Shown here: positions 1 through 11,304 of the stretch, piece by piece
How positions within the stretch are numbered: position 1 is the stretch's first letter
Layout: every line of letters starts with the position of its first letter
NCBI GenBank assembly: GCA_028023455.1
Contig: JAQFVV010006309.1
Location: 2,581,482 to 2,645,481 of the forward strand
Source of the DNA: Epiperipatus broadwayi
Taxonomy: Eukaryota > Onychophora > Udeonychophora > Euonychophora > Peripatidae
Direction of reading: 5' to 3'
DNA length: 64,000 nt
Position numbers and translations under genes: made by a program
The notes under the pieces: model-generated
Database searches by the model: none
Told to the model about the DNA's origin: nothing
The model's input: the letters and a program-made list of their open reading frames with translations, nothing else

Positions 1-1
1 G

Positions 2-121
2 GGACTCCCCGATCCCAAATCAGAAGCTCTACCAGCTGTGCCAAACCATGAAGTTGGTAGTCCTCCACAGTTTGGTGTAGATGATAGAATGTCTGATTTG
101 GGATGGGGAGATCCAGGATAA
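2..121 (+). CDS. 3'-terminal coding exon of an unidentified protein
   Basis: The frame starting at base 2 is open for 39 codons to a TAA at 119-121. It ends in the protein-like stretch VDDRMSDLGWGDPG and is rich in Pro, Gly and acidic residues, unlike the Lys/Asn/Ile/Phe-rich chance frames elsewhere. Base composition falls abruptly to AT-rich DNA right after the stop, as expected at a coding to 3'UTR border. The exon runs off the left edge, so neither its splice acceptor nor the rest of the protein is visible. The low-complexity acidic tail looks like a cytosolic C-terminus. I do not recognise the family. Confidence that it is coding is moderate to good; there is no basis for a function. Confidence 0.6.
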   Translation, partial: GLPDPKSEALPAVPNHEVGSPPQFGVDDRMSDLGWGDPG

Positions 122-252
122 ATGCTAGTGCTCACATATCTGCACTCAAATTTTTTATGAACTTCTGAGCAAAAAAACCATTAGCATCTTTTTTAATCCC
201 TTTATAATTCTATTTTTACTATCTTTTCTTAAAAAGATAGCTATTAAAAAAT

Positions 253-294
253 AATAAAACTTTGGCATTTTTCTCATAACGCCCAAGCAATAAA
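253..294 (+). promoter_or_regulatory. polyadenylation signals behind the left-edge gene
   Basis: AATAAA occurs at 253-258 and again at 289-294, 130-175 bases after the stop codon at 119-121. The second is followed by T-rich sequence (300-315). Either could end the 3'UTR of the left-edge gene. AATAAA also occurs by chance in DNA this AT-rich, so position is the only support. Confidence 0.35.
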
Positions 295-1670
295 GCAATA
301 TCTCTTCTTTTTTTATAGAAGGGATAAGAAAAAATCAACAAGCACACATGCAGTCTCATAATAATCTGCTTCTCCATAACCAATTTTATATTACTTTGGT
401 TAGCTATGATAATTGTGAAGATGTGTTTGAATTTTGGACAAATTTGTTAAAATTTATCTTAGATGATTGATCTGACCTATTTGATTATATAATAATTATT
501 TTATGTTTCCTGTAAATAATTTTGCTCATGACTATTGAATTCTTTGATATTAATATATAGAGTGAGTTAATCCATTATGAATAATTGTTTTATTATGATT
601 GATTTTAAACAAAATATAATAGAATAAATTTTGTTACAGGCCTGACAAACAATGTCAAATGACCACCAATGTTCATAACTTGGTTTTTATTTGATTATAG
701 TATCCTATTGACCCCAGACTTAGTCTTCAGATAGAAATTTAGCATACCTAATTTACATAATATACATATGAATGTAAAGTTAAAGATTTGTTATTTTCAT
801 TATGGTGGGAAAAAAAATGCCATGAAAAGAAAACTTCCAATTTTTGAAGCCCAATGTTAGTTATAAATAATGATAGAATACATGCATATATCACCTGCAC
901 AATGTAGAATTATATAATTATTAATGTAATTAGATTATAATTTAAAAAGCCATTTTTTAAAAAGTTATGTTATAAAAAGATTGTATGTTTTATAACTTTA
1001 TTTATTTTATATAACAAAAAGAAAGCATTCATTTTAAAATCTGTTTTATCGATGTTTTAGTTATTCTGAATGTGATAGCATTTGTTTGATAAATTGTCAT
1101 AGATGAATGAAAACTGCATTATCAGTATGAGTGTTAAGAATAAATCTGATAAAGCTTTTAAAAGCTATTTCTAGTTATCACAAGATAGAAATTTAACTTA
1201 GGAATTTTTATGTATGGTATAAAAATGACACTTGTTGAGCAAAAAGACTAAAGAATTAATTTTAAATTATATATTATAAATTTTAATAGCACAAGGATTG
1301 CGTTATTTTATGATGCAGTTTATTGCAGAATAATTTAAATAATGTGCTTTAAAACTATTCGTAGTGGTTAATATAAAACTGGAATTATAGAAAAACTGAT
1401 ATTACAAGACTTTGTACTATCTTTTAATAAATTACAAATACGCGCACACACTCACGTTGCTAGAAGAGATGACAATAGAGGACAGATGAAGTCTTAAATT
1501 GAATTCCAAGAAATTGAATCTAGGAAGAGACCATATATGAGATGAATAAAATCAAAAAGTTTATTGGTATTATGGAAAGAAAAGAGGTTCAGAGAAACTG
1601 AGTTAAACTTGATAAGATCATTATTTTGCAATGAATTAGTAATGGTTTAAAATGATAATTATAATTTAAT

Positions 1671-2259
1671 ACTTCTTAAAATAAAGTTGTAATTATAAAT
1701 TTTATTAAACGCACATTATTATATTAAGTAATATTTACTAAGGCTGTAATCTTTAGGAATAAGCGTCTGAAAAATTCGAAGGTAGGGAAAGGTTTCCTTC
1801 TTTTCTTCCTAGCATAAGCTTGTGGCTAAGACCTGTAGAGGTCTCTACCTTCGAATTTTTCAGACGCTTATTCCTAAAGGTTACAGTCTTAGTAAATATT
1901 ACTTAATATAATAATGTGCGTTTAATAAAATTTATAATTACAACTTTAAATTGTCGTAATAGATTTCTTACTATAAGATCTTTCCATTGACTTATTGTAA
2001 ATTGTAAGATTTCGCGAGTATTAATGTATATTAAGAATTGTAGACTTAATTAGTGAAGTATTGAATAGCTTCACACACTTAGATCTAACCACTTCAGCTT
2101 CACCTATTCATATATAAAAGTAGGTTGAAGTGAAGAAGGTTTCCTTTTTTTCTTCCTAGCGTAACCTTGTGCCTAAAACCTGTAGAGGTCCCTACCTTCG
2201 AATTTTTCAGATGCTTATTCCTAAAGGTTACAGCCTTAGTAAATATTACTTCTTAAAAT
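1671..2259. mobile_element. composite inverted/tandem element with 12 bp target duplication
   Basis: ACTTCTTAAAAT occurs at 1671-1682 and 2248-2259 and looks like a target-site duplication. Inside are two 104 bp arms, 1682-1785 and 1845-1948, that are inverted complements with about two mismatches around a 59 bp loop. The loop plus right arm (from about 1790) is then repeated directly at about 2130-2247, a period of 347 bp. The element therefore has one inverted partial unit, one full unit and one partial direct unit. No coding frame is present. The terminal motif AGTAATATTTACTAAGGC recurs in a diverged form in the foldback at 34962-35121. The layout resembles the hammerhead-bearing elements further right, but I see no hammerhead core here. 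Confidence 0.7.
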
Positions 2260-2495
2260 TTAATTTAAAAATTAGATATTAGATGTGTATAATATTCTTG
2301 GCATAATTTATACTATGTCTTTCTGTCATATACATGATGTGAAATGTGAAGTGTCTTTAAGTAAATGAATCTTGGATATTTGTTAAATTTCAAGTAGGCA
2401 TAAGAATTTTTTTTTTGAAGTAGTCAGCTGATAACTGAGTTAATTGATATTGACCAGTAAACGGATAACTAGTTTTTATAAGCTAATGGATAAAG

Positions 2496-2594
2496 TTTTT
2501 TTTTTAATGTGTCAAAGTGTTGGCCGGGAAGCGAACCCTGGAACAACCGCTTGTAAGGCAATTGTGCTAACCACTCGACCACTAATGCTTGACA
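2496..2594 (-). mobile_element. tRNA-derived SINE copy
   Basis: Read on the minus strand, a head beginning TTGACA/TGTCAA is followed by GTGGTCGAGTGGTTAGCAC, a good tRNA D-arm and box A. A box B region, GGGTTCGCTTCCC, lies about 35 bases further on, then a short unique end and an A tail (T run at 2496-2505). A clover-leaf can be drawn with a Val-like anticodon loop CTTACAA. The copies at 19660 and 57879 share the arrangement and the 3' end form GACAYATKAAAAA. I did not find a convincing target duplication for this copy, so it may be an old insertion. A functional tRNA is unlikely because the acceptor stem is poor and an A tail is present. Confidence 0.65.
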
Positions 2595-2829
2595 TGAATA
2601 GAGATTTTAACCAATCAGATGGATGTACATGCAATATCTAAATATATATATATTCTGACATGCTAAACTGGCTAATGTTGGGGTAATGATCAATATAATC
2701 TGAATAAAATCTAGCTAAATTGGGGTAGCCATTTTGTAATGAACTATAGACAATAATATGGGATAATAATATAAAAAGAAGTTTTACTATGCCTAAGAAT
2801 TGAAACATCATCCACAACAATCTAGATTC

Positions 2830-5800
2830 AGTCTAAATATGGAATGTCATTTTATAAAAGCCCTAAAGTTGATTTGGCATTTTGTAATAATTACCACTTG
2901 TGCATCATCATCATCAACTAGCATTGGGTAGCTACTTTGTCACAGTAATAATGGATTTTCTATTTCATTTACCTCTCTACATTTTTTTACTCAACATTTG
3001 ACACAAATAAATGTCCCCATGGCTTAAATTCTTTACCACTAAGCAAAACTATAGTGACTCGGTAATAACCTGTGTACAATTATCTAACTCAGGCATTGGT
3101 CATATTAGGCCATCACAATATTTCCCTTATATGATTATTTAAATTGTCCACTACAGTACAATAAAATACTACTAACAATCTATATTAAAATCTAATTTAT
3201 CCAAATAATGGTTAAAACGAAATAATGCCAACTAGATCACCGCTCCAAATATCAACAAATTTATCACACTTACAAAGTAAACTGCAATAAGAAGTGAAAT
3301 TGTATATCATTGCCCTGAATAATGATCTATGCTTGAGATATCTACTAATTGACAATTGAATAAAACCAAATTCCACATTCTTTATCAATTTAATATTATT
3401 TTTAGTAATTCAAATTTATCTCAATACTTAATGATATTCTATTTTATTTAAATAGATTAGTTTCTAAAATAATTATAAGCACATTTTTGAAAACGTTTTA
3501 TAAACCTTTACACTATTTTAAATGGTTAAACAAAATAAACCTTTACTCAATTTTATATCTATTTTTGCAAAACGTTAAACATAATATAGACATTTCATTC
3601 TATCCTACAATAGAGCGATACGCAATTATTGTTCCGTTAATATTCTAAAATGAAATACTTCACAAGAATTTATTATCAATAACTTCCATTAGGTAATTTA
3701 ACATTTTACAGTATCCAATCACATTATATAAAATATACTCCAAGTTTCCATTGGAGGTTTACTGAATTACCATCGCTCATATTATTTATCCACTTAAGTC
3801 TCTAATCAATCGATTTTAAAATGAACTTTATAACAATTAAGCTATATATAACAATAATTAACAGTTATCCAAGCCAAAGATAATATTGGGTTAAGTTAGT
3901 TAATGAAATGTATGATTTCCACTTTAAAGAAATTTAAAAAGTAATTAAGATAAGTCATTCTGACTAACGACAGAACACAATCGATAAAGATTTTTATAAC
4001 CAGGCAAAATAAGCAAATAGATCATCAACTCTAAGCTAATGAAATTATTTTACTAGCAATATTGATTTAAATAAATAAACAAATATTTGAATGCATTAAT
4101 AAATAGAAATTTCATATGTAATAGGATTAAAAAATGATGGTGTATAAAATATATATATTTAATTCTAATTCACTTACCAAGATGAGTTTGAATCTTGGAC
4201 TAAATTTTTAAGTACCAAAATTATCTTGCACATTCAAAAAAATAATGAAACAGATTCGTCTGATTTTAAATCACCTCTAAATTTATTGATTTATCAAATA
4301 AAAATGAATAACATAAATAAAATATAAAGGAACATCAATCGATGTTTTGCAATTAACTAAAATCAATAAAATAATAATAAAATATGTGTGGAACTCTAAA
4401 TATATGTTGCGTGACAATAACACTATATGAAAAGAAGGAGAAATTTGAAATATCATCTATAATGATAAAAAAAAAAAAAGTGATATAAAGTTGAATTCTA
4501 TTTATTCATTAATGTAATAATAATTAAACATTTAAAAAAATCTATTATAATTTAAACTCCTTTTATCCGATATTCTCAAGCTAAATTTTGAACATAAAAA
4601 AAAATTAAATATTTGGAAACATCAGGTCGTCTTAACCTAAATGAGAACTAAATAAATCTTTCCGACCTTTCATTGCATGAATTCTATCATACCCATATAT
4701 ATTATTTATATATCCTCATCTAAAATATATATATATATATATCTAGGCCTAAAAAAAATCATACCCTATAAAGTGAAAGTCTATTCATATTCATTCACTA
4801 TCATAGCTTCTGATTCTTTACTTCCAATCCTAAAGTGTAGAGATGAATTTCTTTTGAATAGAGAAGATAAGCACATCTAGTAACTGACTGAATCAGATTT
4901 GAATTTAATTCCTTTCAAGTATATAAATATCCAGCTTTCAATACAACAGATGCAATATTACATATCACTGGCTGCTTTAATTTTTCTTTTTTCACTGGCA
5001 ATAATGTACAAGAGAATTAATTTCTTTAATGACACAATCCAGTTTAAAATTAAGTGAAGAATTAATACTAGCTTTTTCTTTTATTCCTTTTTGACTTATG
5101 AATGTGAAGTTTAAATCGCTTATTATAACCCATAAGTTGAGTAAATCGATTTTGTAGATTTTCTTGATATAAAATATGATATCCATAGAACATAATGGAG
5201 TTTATAGCCATCATAAATAAATGAATGCAATTTTAAATTTTTAAACACAAAATATTTTTATATAGCTGACCTACAATACAAGGCATTTTTGATGGGATTT
5301 TTTTTCACATTTTTATCATTTCCTCTGGAATTTCATCAGCAAGCTACCCCATTGAATGGGCAGATAGTTAAAATTTTTATTCTTCCATAGTTTTATGAAT
5401 TAATTATTTAAACAATAAAATTTAATAAACTTTTGAAGACAGAGAAAAACGATTCGTTCTATGCAATAACAAAATGATAAGAACTCAAATTACAGTGTCT
5501 CAGTTCTATTTATAATATACTCTTAATGATGTTATTGCTGTCATAACAACTGTTGAAAATCACTTGAATAAACTTGATGATGAACGATTTGTTCAAGAAA
5601 GTTTTGTCTCCTTTTTGTAAGTGAAATGGATATTTTAAAAGAATTGGATACATTGAAAATGAAATCTAAGTTCGATATGATTTTTTCATTTTTAAACCAA
5701 AATAAAGCATTTATTTATATTACAATTTTGATACATTTTAATGAATATATTTCGGTGCGATTGACTAGACTGTTTTGGATCATGGCTGTTAGGGTAGGAT

Positions 5801-8800
5801 GGTTTTTATACAAAGGAATTTCAAGTAATTTTAATGTATATAAGCATTTTTACATGTTTTTTTTTAAATAATAATTTTCCCAAATTAGTTTACAAACAAA
5901 TACATGTGAAACACAAAACATTTAATAGTGTAATAGGTGTTGCTATGGTGATTGCAATAACAGAAATTGAAATGTGTAATATTTAATGATAATGTGGATT
6001 TTAGTCAAGTAATCTTTCATGATGCACTTAACTATTTCCAACATCTCTTTATTTATTTACCTGTTTATATTTTTTATGAGGTTTATTACAACAGATTTAG
6101 GATTTTTGAAACTAGAATTAGCAGTAAACAATATTATTTTAAAACATTAGGTTGCCATGATTATCAAGTTAACTTGTATTTCAATATCTCCATTATCCAT
6201 GGATCAAGTGAAAATAAAACCAAACAAGATCAACAAACTTTTTTATTTATTTTTTAATACTTTGACTTACAGTCTGAATACTTACATTATATATAATTAA
6301 ATGTAGGGAGTTTTTTGCCATTTATGGAGAACTGTCATCTACCTATTAAATCATGAATATCCTTATCCTTTTTTTTACTTTTAGATATCTATACGCACAC
6401 ACACACACATTAAATCTTTAAAAAGTAAAATTAAAAGATAGATATATGATATTTAAAATAAGATTAAATTTAAAACTTTTTTGCAAGAATAGATATACTA
6501 GATTCATAAATAAATGAGTAAAGATGGTGGACTCTTTATTAGAAATAAAATAAATAAATTGGTCACAGCATAGTAGATTGGAAATAATTGTAAATATGAG
6601 AGTATCAATATTATCACATGTCAAATAGTTCAGTATGGTTGTATATAAATAACAGTTGCTAAATTAAATTCATTTGAAGACTTTACTTGTAGCTTTTGAC
6701 TGATTTGCATAATCCTGACTACAGAAATTTTATATAAACTGAATTGAGAAAATAATTGACAAATTACCAAAGAATTATTTAATTATTGTGAGAAAACAGT
6801 TATATAGAGATTATTAATTCAATTTTTATTGTTATGTAGCTTACATATTAATAAAATATGTAAAGAAACTTGTTATTCTACTTAGAAAGTAGATTAACTA
6901 GTGACTTTATTAAATCCTTTAATTCTACTATAGGTATAGATTTAATAATCATTAACTATGTGATTCATGGATTGTGTTCATTCACATACATGTAGATCAG
7001 TGGCTAAATTCCATTTAGTACAGCAATCATAATTTGTAGTTCTGAATCTGTTGATGAAAGTGCAGTTATGTTAAGAAAGGTCATATCCACCTGATTTTAG
7101 TATTAAATCTGGAAACATAAATGTATTTGTAACCTTCAAAGAATCCCATTCTATATGCATAATTTTTGATTGCAGACACTTGGTTAATCATTTGAAAAGA
7201 GGATTTTTCTCTTGAAACAACTCTTAGGTGATGAAAATATACCTAGAGTTATTTTCAATTTCCATCTGCTTAACAGTTCTTCATATATATATTTTTTATG
7301 ATATCTGGGGAAGGAAAATATAAAAGACCAGAAAGAAATCACAAAGAAGTAGACCTGAGCATGTGAATAATATATTTTGTGATAATATTTAATTGATTAT
7401 CCAGAAGTTTAGTATAGTAACTGTTTTTTCTGAACAGAAACACTGTACTTGCCAGATAATTTGCTACTGCTAATGAAATTAAATATTAAGAAAATATAAT
7501 ATGTTTAAAAAAATTATCTCAGAATATATGAGAGAGACAAATAAGTGGTCTCTTTTTGTAGGCCACATAATATGAAAGAAAATACCATTTAAAAAATCAT
7601 ACAGACAGAATTTTTAAAGAATTGTTTTATTGGATTATTTATTTATTTAGGATAGATCTTAGAAGTATTAAGACTCTTTGTGTAGATTTTTGGGGTCTAA
7701 ACAATATTTAAATAACAATTTTGTAATTATAAAATTGAAATTATATTTAAAAACAATTAAATGAAATATTGGTGATAAATTGAACACAAGATTGACCCAA
7801 AAAATGACTGATAGATAGTAAGATATTAAATTCAAATAAATATGATATTATCTATTATCTGTACTTCAAATAAGTTCTGATATAAGCTATGATAATTAAA
7901 TAAAAAATTGTAGTTTAGCAATAATAGGATTGAAAAATAACATTGAAATCATTAAAAATTGAGTCACAAATTTAAGACAGAGTAATTGCAAAAGTAAAAG
8001 AGATTTGATTTAATATTAATAAAATAACTTAGTTGAATTGAAAAAAAGAGTATATTTCTGAAAAGAAACCATAAAAGGAGTAAGAAATCGTTATCCAAAA
8101 AAAAGCATGATTTAAGACATAGAAAATGTGCTTTTTTTTTAATTAAGCAAACTAATTTAAAATAAAGAAAGTCATATTTAAATAATAAAAAACTAAATTA
8201 TGTAATGTGAATAAATGTTATTACAGTTGTACTAAGAATATCCATAGGCAGAATACTAATAAACCCAGTTAATTGAATTATAGAAATTTATTTAGTTTTT
8301 TTATTTATTTTTGTTTATTTACATCCAGAATTTATATTCTGATTATATGAATAATATTTTTGAAAAATTTTATATCACAACTTAAAAATCATTTGAGTAA
8401 TAATTTTTAAAATTTTTAGCAATAATAATTATATATTATGCATATAAAATTCAAAATTAATTGAGAAATAAATTTACACGCACTTAGCTGCTGCATTATC
8501 ATGTGACTCAATATGTTAGTTGCTGAATGATTAAGTTGCATTTTAATAAGTTTTGTTTTGCAGACCAAAAAAATAAATATGTTAACTAATTAAATTTAAA
8601 AGCATGACAAAATATTTTCTTATCTTCACCATGAAAACCAATCACTGCTCAGATTTAGGGGGGGGGAGGTACAATTGAGCACGCGATGTCTCATATATAT
8701 AACTCAAAATAAAATGAATTTTCAAATTAAAATGCTTCATATATAATCTATCAGGTTTTCATAATATAAATATATCATGTTGATAGTGTACACACTTTTG

Positions 8801-10974
8801 TAGAACCAAAAACATTCATAATTATTAAAATTTTATAATTTTCAAAATCACATCATTTTTAAAATGGACAAATCATAAAGACATTATTTATAGAACATTT
8901 TAACGTTTTCTTTCTTTGATGTTCAAAACTAATTGATCATCAGTAAAATCAAACACTAAACATTTTAAACCTTATTTGAAATTCTCTGCAATACAAAACT
9001 TTTTATCAATAATACAATGAAAGAGAAATATTAATTAGTTAGGTATAATTAGCTGAAATTTACATAATTTTAAAAAACATTGTCTTATGAACATTTAGAA
9101 AATTATTTAACATAATTTTTTATAACAGTTCTATACATTTCTATAAAAGATATATATGTGTGTGTGCGTGAGTGCGTAGAGTCATTTTGTAGTTAGGCCT
9201 CTAGAAACGAATTTTTTGTGGATTGAGCACGATCACTTGTATGATAACTTCTGCTTTGTTCCTATGATTTGATCTAAAAAGTAATTGTCTTTAAATCATT
9301 ATTTTTGTTTTAATTAGTATTATTTTATGTCTAAAATAAATTTTTCATAGAATGTTTAATTTCTAAAACGAATATTTTATAAAAAATCTGATTAATAAAA
9401 AAAAAAAAAAACGCATTACAACGTAAGTGGGCTTCACCAGTAATTGTGATTCAAACATAATTGTTAAAAAATAAGATATGTATTTATTTTTTTATATAAA
9501 AATAAATGATTATTTATGTACATTATTTTTATTTATTCTGAAAGTATTTTAACTATGATATTAAAAAATTGATCATTTCAATTAATTATTTTTGAATTGC
9601 ACCAAAACTCACAACTTAAGAGACTCTGTGATTGAAAAATATTTATATCATTAGCTAATAAACATTTTTTTAAAAGCCATGTAAGTGAAAATATTTTCTC
9701 TGATGGTTTCAATGGACATATAATCTTTATAGTTTTAAAATCATGTATTAAACTTCATACTTCAAAACTTACAAGTCATTTGTTTTTCAATTTGTATTCA
9801 GTAGAGGGAGACTTATTAAATTGTACTAAATCGTTGATATACACATAATCTATTATTTTATGAAATTTAAAAATATATCTCGGGCAAATACACTCTAAAT
9901 GATTAAACTTATATATAAAATTATAATTATAAATATTTACAATTAGGTTCCAAGTTTAAGAGTGCCTGGTATTTCAAATCTTATAAAATTATAATATGTA
10001 TCTAATACACATATATATTGATAAACTTAAAACTTTTTTCTACATGGCTTTATGGAAAAAAATATTGCAATTTGTCGAGTTAATTTGCTCATTAAAATTA
10101 AAACATTTTTTTATTATTATTATTACCATTAAAGTAACTCTTTCAATCATTTGATTAACTCCAAGTGACTTCTCAGCAGGATTAAAAGTAGGATAATGGT
10201 ACTCATTATTTATATTATTTTAAAGTGACAGTTATAATTAATATAATTCTATTGCCCATTTAAAAAACTTATCTATGTTCAAATTAATTATTAACTTTCA
10301 AAATCAAAATAATTACATTTAGTGCATAATCAAATAAAAATAGAGTAAAATTGTAATTATGAATTTTAAAAATTAAAAAATTTTTTTACTTTCAAAAAAA
10401 AAAAAGAAATGCATTTGTGTAATGAATAAATTATATATAAGAAATGTAAACAAAATTAATACACAAGAAATGCAGAGAAGTAAATTTATCGAGATAATAA
10501 ACTAATAAAGAGAAATATAAAAATAAACATCTCAGTATTCCAATTCTTTTCCAACTTAATATAACTTTTATTTTAATATCTATGATAGGCTTAAGTTTAT
10601 TTTGTTACCATTTGATAAATTGCAAAATTATAGTTTTTTAATTCAACAAATTTATCTTTTTTACATTTATAAGATGGTTTTTCATTGTTTATTATGAAAT
10701 AATGAATTTAATTTCTGATAATTAATATTCAATAATAAAACAAGATATAAGCAACCTCATATATTTATTCTTTTTATGTATTACAGGTATATAGGCTTAA
10801 AGAATAAAAAGATGTCAATACAAATTTTGTTTTAAAATGTATCAAAAATAATTGTGCATGCATTTTTGAAATAACCCATATTGATGAATTAGTTAGTACA
10901 TAGGCACAATGATAATAAGAATAGCCTAAATGCAGAATTTTAAATAAGTGATCTACACAGTAAAATTAATTTAT
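2830..10974. other. no gene seen, AT-rich non-coding DNA
   Basis: I find no exon, RNA gene or transposon with supportable borders here. Short (TA)n runs (for example 4728-4741) and poly-A/T tracts occur. A G8 run interrupts the AT-rich sequence at about 8659-8666. Open frames such as those at 5626, 5967 and 6418 (minus) are AT-driven and show no domain pattern. Confidence 0.5.
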
Positions 10975-11304
10975 TCATTTGTAAATTAATCCAATAAACA
11001 TCACATGATCACCATTTTTTATGCTTGCTTATAACTGTTGTTAAAACAGGCAAAACTCACTATACATATTGCCACACACAGTAAGCATTAGATCCTAAGA
11101 TCTAATATCTAGGTGCAGTGCTCTCAGATTCAAGGCTCCTCACTGACGAAGGCCATAAGCCAGAAACTAGTCTGGGGATATTGGATGAGTAGGCACTAGA
11201 TGGGGATTTTATGCACAAGCCTTCTGACATCCATTGATTACTGTAGCTTGCTATGTGTGGCAATATGTATAGTGAGTTTTGCCTGATTTATCATTTGTAA
11301 ATTA
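10975..11304 (+). mobile_element. hammerhead-bearing retroelement, copy 1 (302 bp, 14 bp TSD)
   Basis: TCATTTGTAAATTA occurs at 10975-10988 and 11291-11304, a 14 bp target-site duplication. Between them lie 302 bp. The left end is an inverted copy of the family's outer sequence (GTGATCATGTGATG is readable on the minus strand). Perfect 32 bp inverted arms occur at 11047-11078 and 11254-11285. The middle carries a hammerhead-type self-cleaving RNA motif at 11137-11178 in + orientation. There is no open frame, so it must be moved by enzymes from elsewhere. Target duplications of variable length are typical of target-primed insertion rather than cut-and-paste transposition. Homologous copies lie at 19.0, 56.3-57.5 and 58.2 kb. 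Confidence 0.8.
11137..11178 (+). ncRNA. hammerhead-like ribozyme motif (best copy)
   Basis: The order is as in a type I hammerhead. Helix I strand TCCTCA (11137-11142) is followed by core CTGACGA (11143-11149). Helix II is GGC/GCC (11151-11153 with 11159-11161) with a CATAA loop. GAAA lies at 11163-11166, a two-pair helix III (AC with GT around TA) follows, and cleavage triplet GTC is at 11170-11172. Helix I strand TGGGGA at 11173-11178 pairs with the first strand (6 pairs, one G-U). Helix III spells the palindrome ACTAGT, so two molecules could pair, as known for minimal type I hammerheads. One flaw: the pair normally G-C at 10.1/11.1 is A facing A. Self-cleavage is inferred, not shown. Confidence 0.65.

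Noticed and set aside
1745-2230. Hammerhead core in the 1.7 kb element (GTCTGAAAAATTCGAAGG)
   Set aside because: CTGAAAA is present but no helix II, GAAA segment or closing helix I follows in the right order.
2444-2641. 65-codon plus-strand frame MILTSKRITSFYK...
   Set aside because: It runs antisense through the tRNA-derived SINE at 2496-2594.
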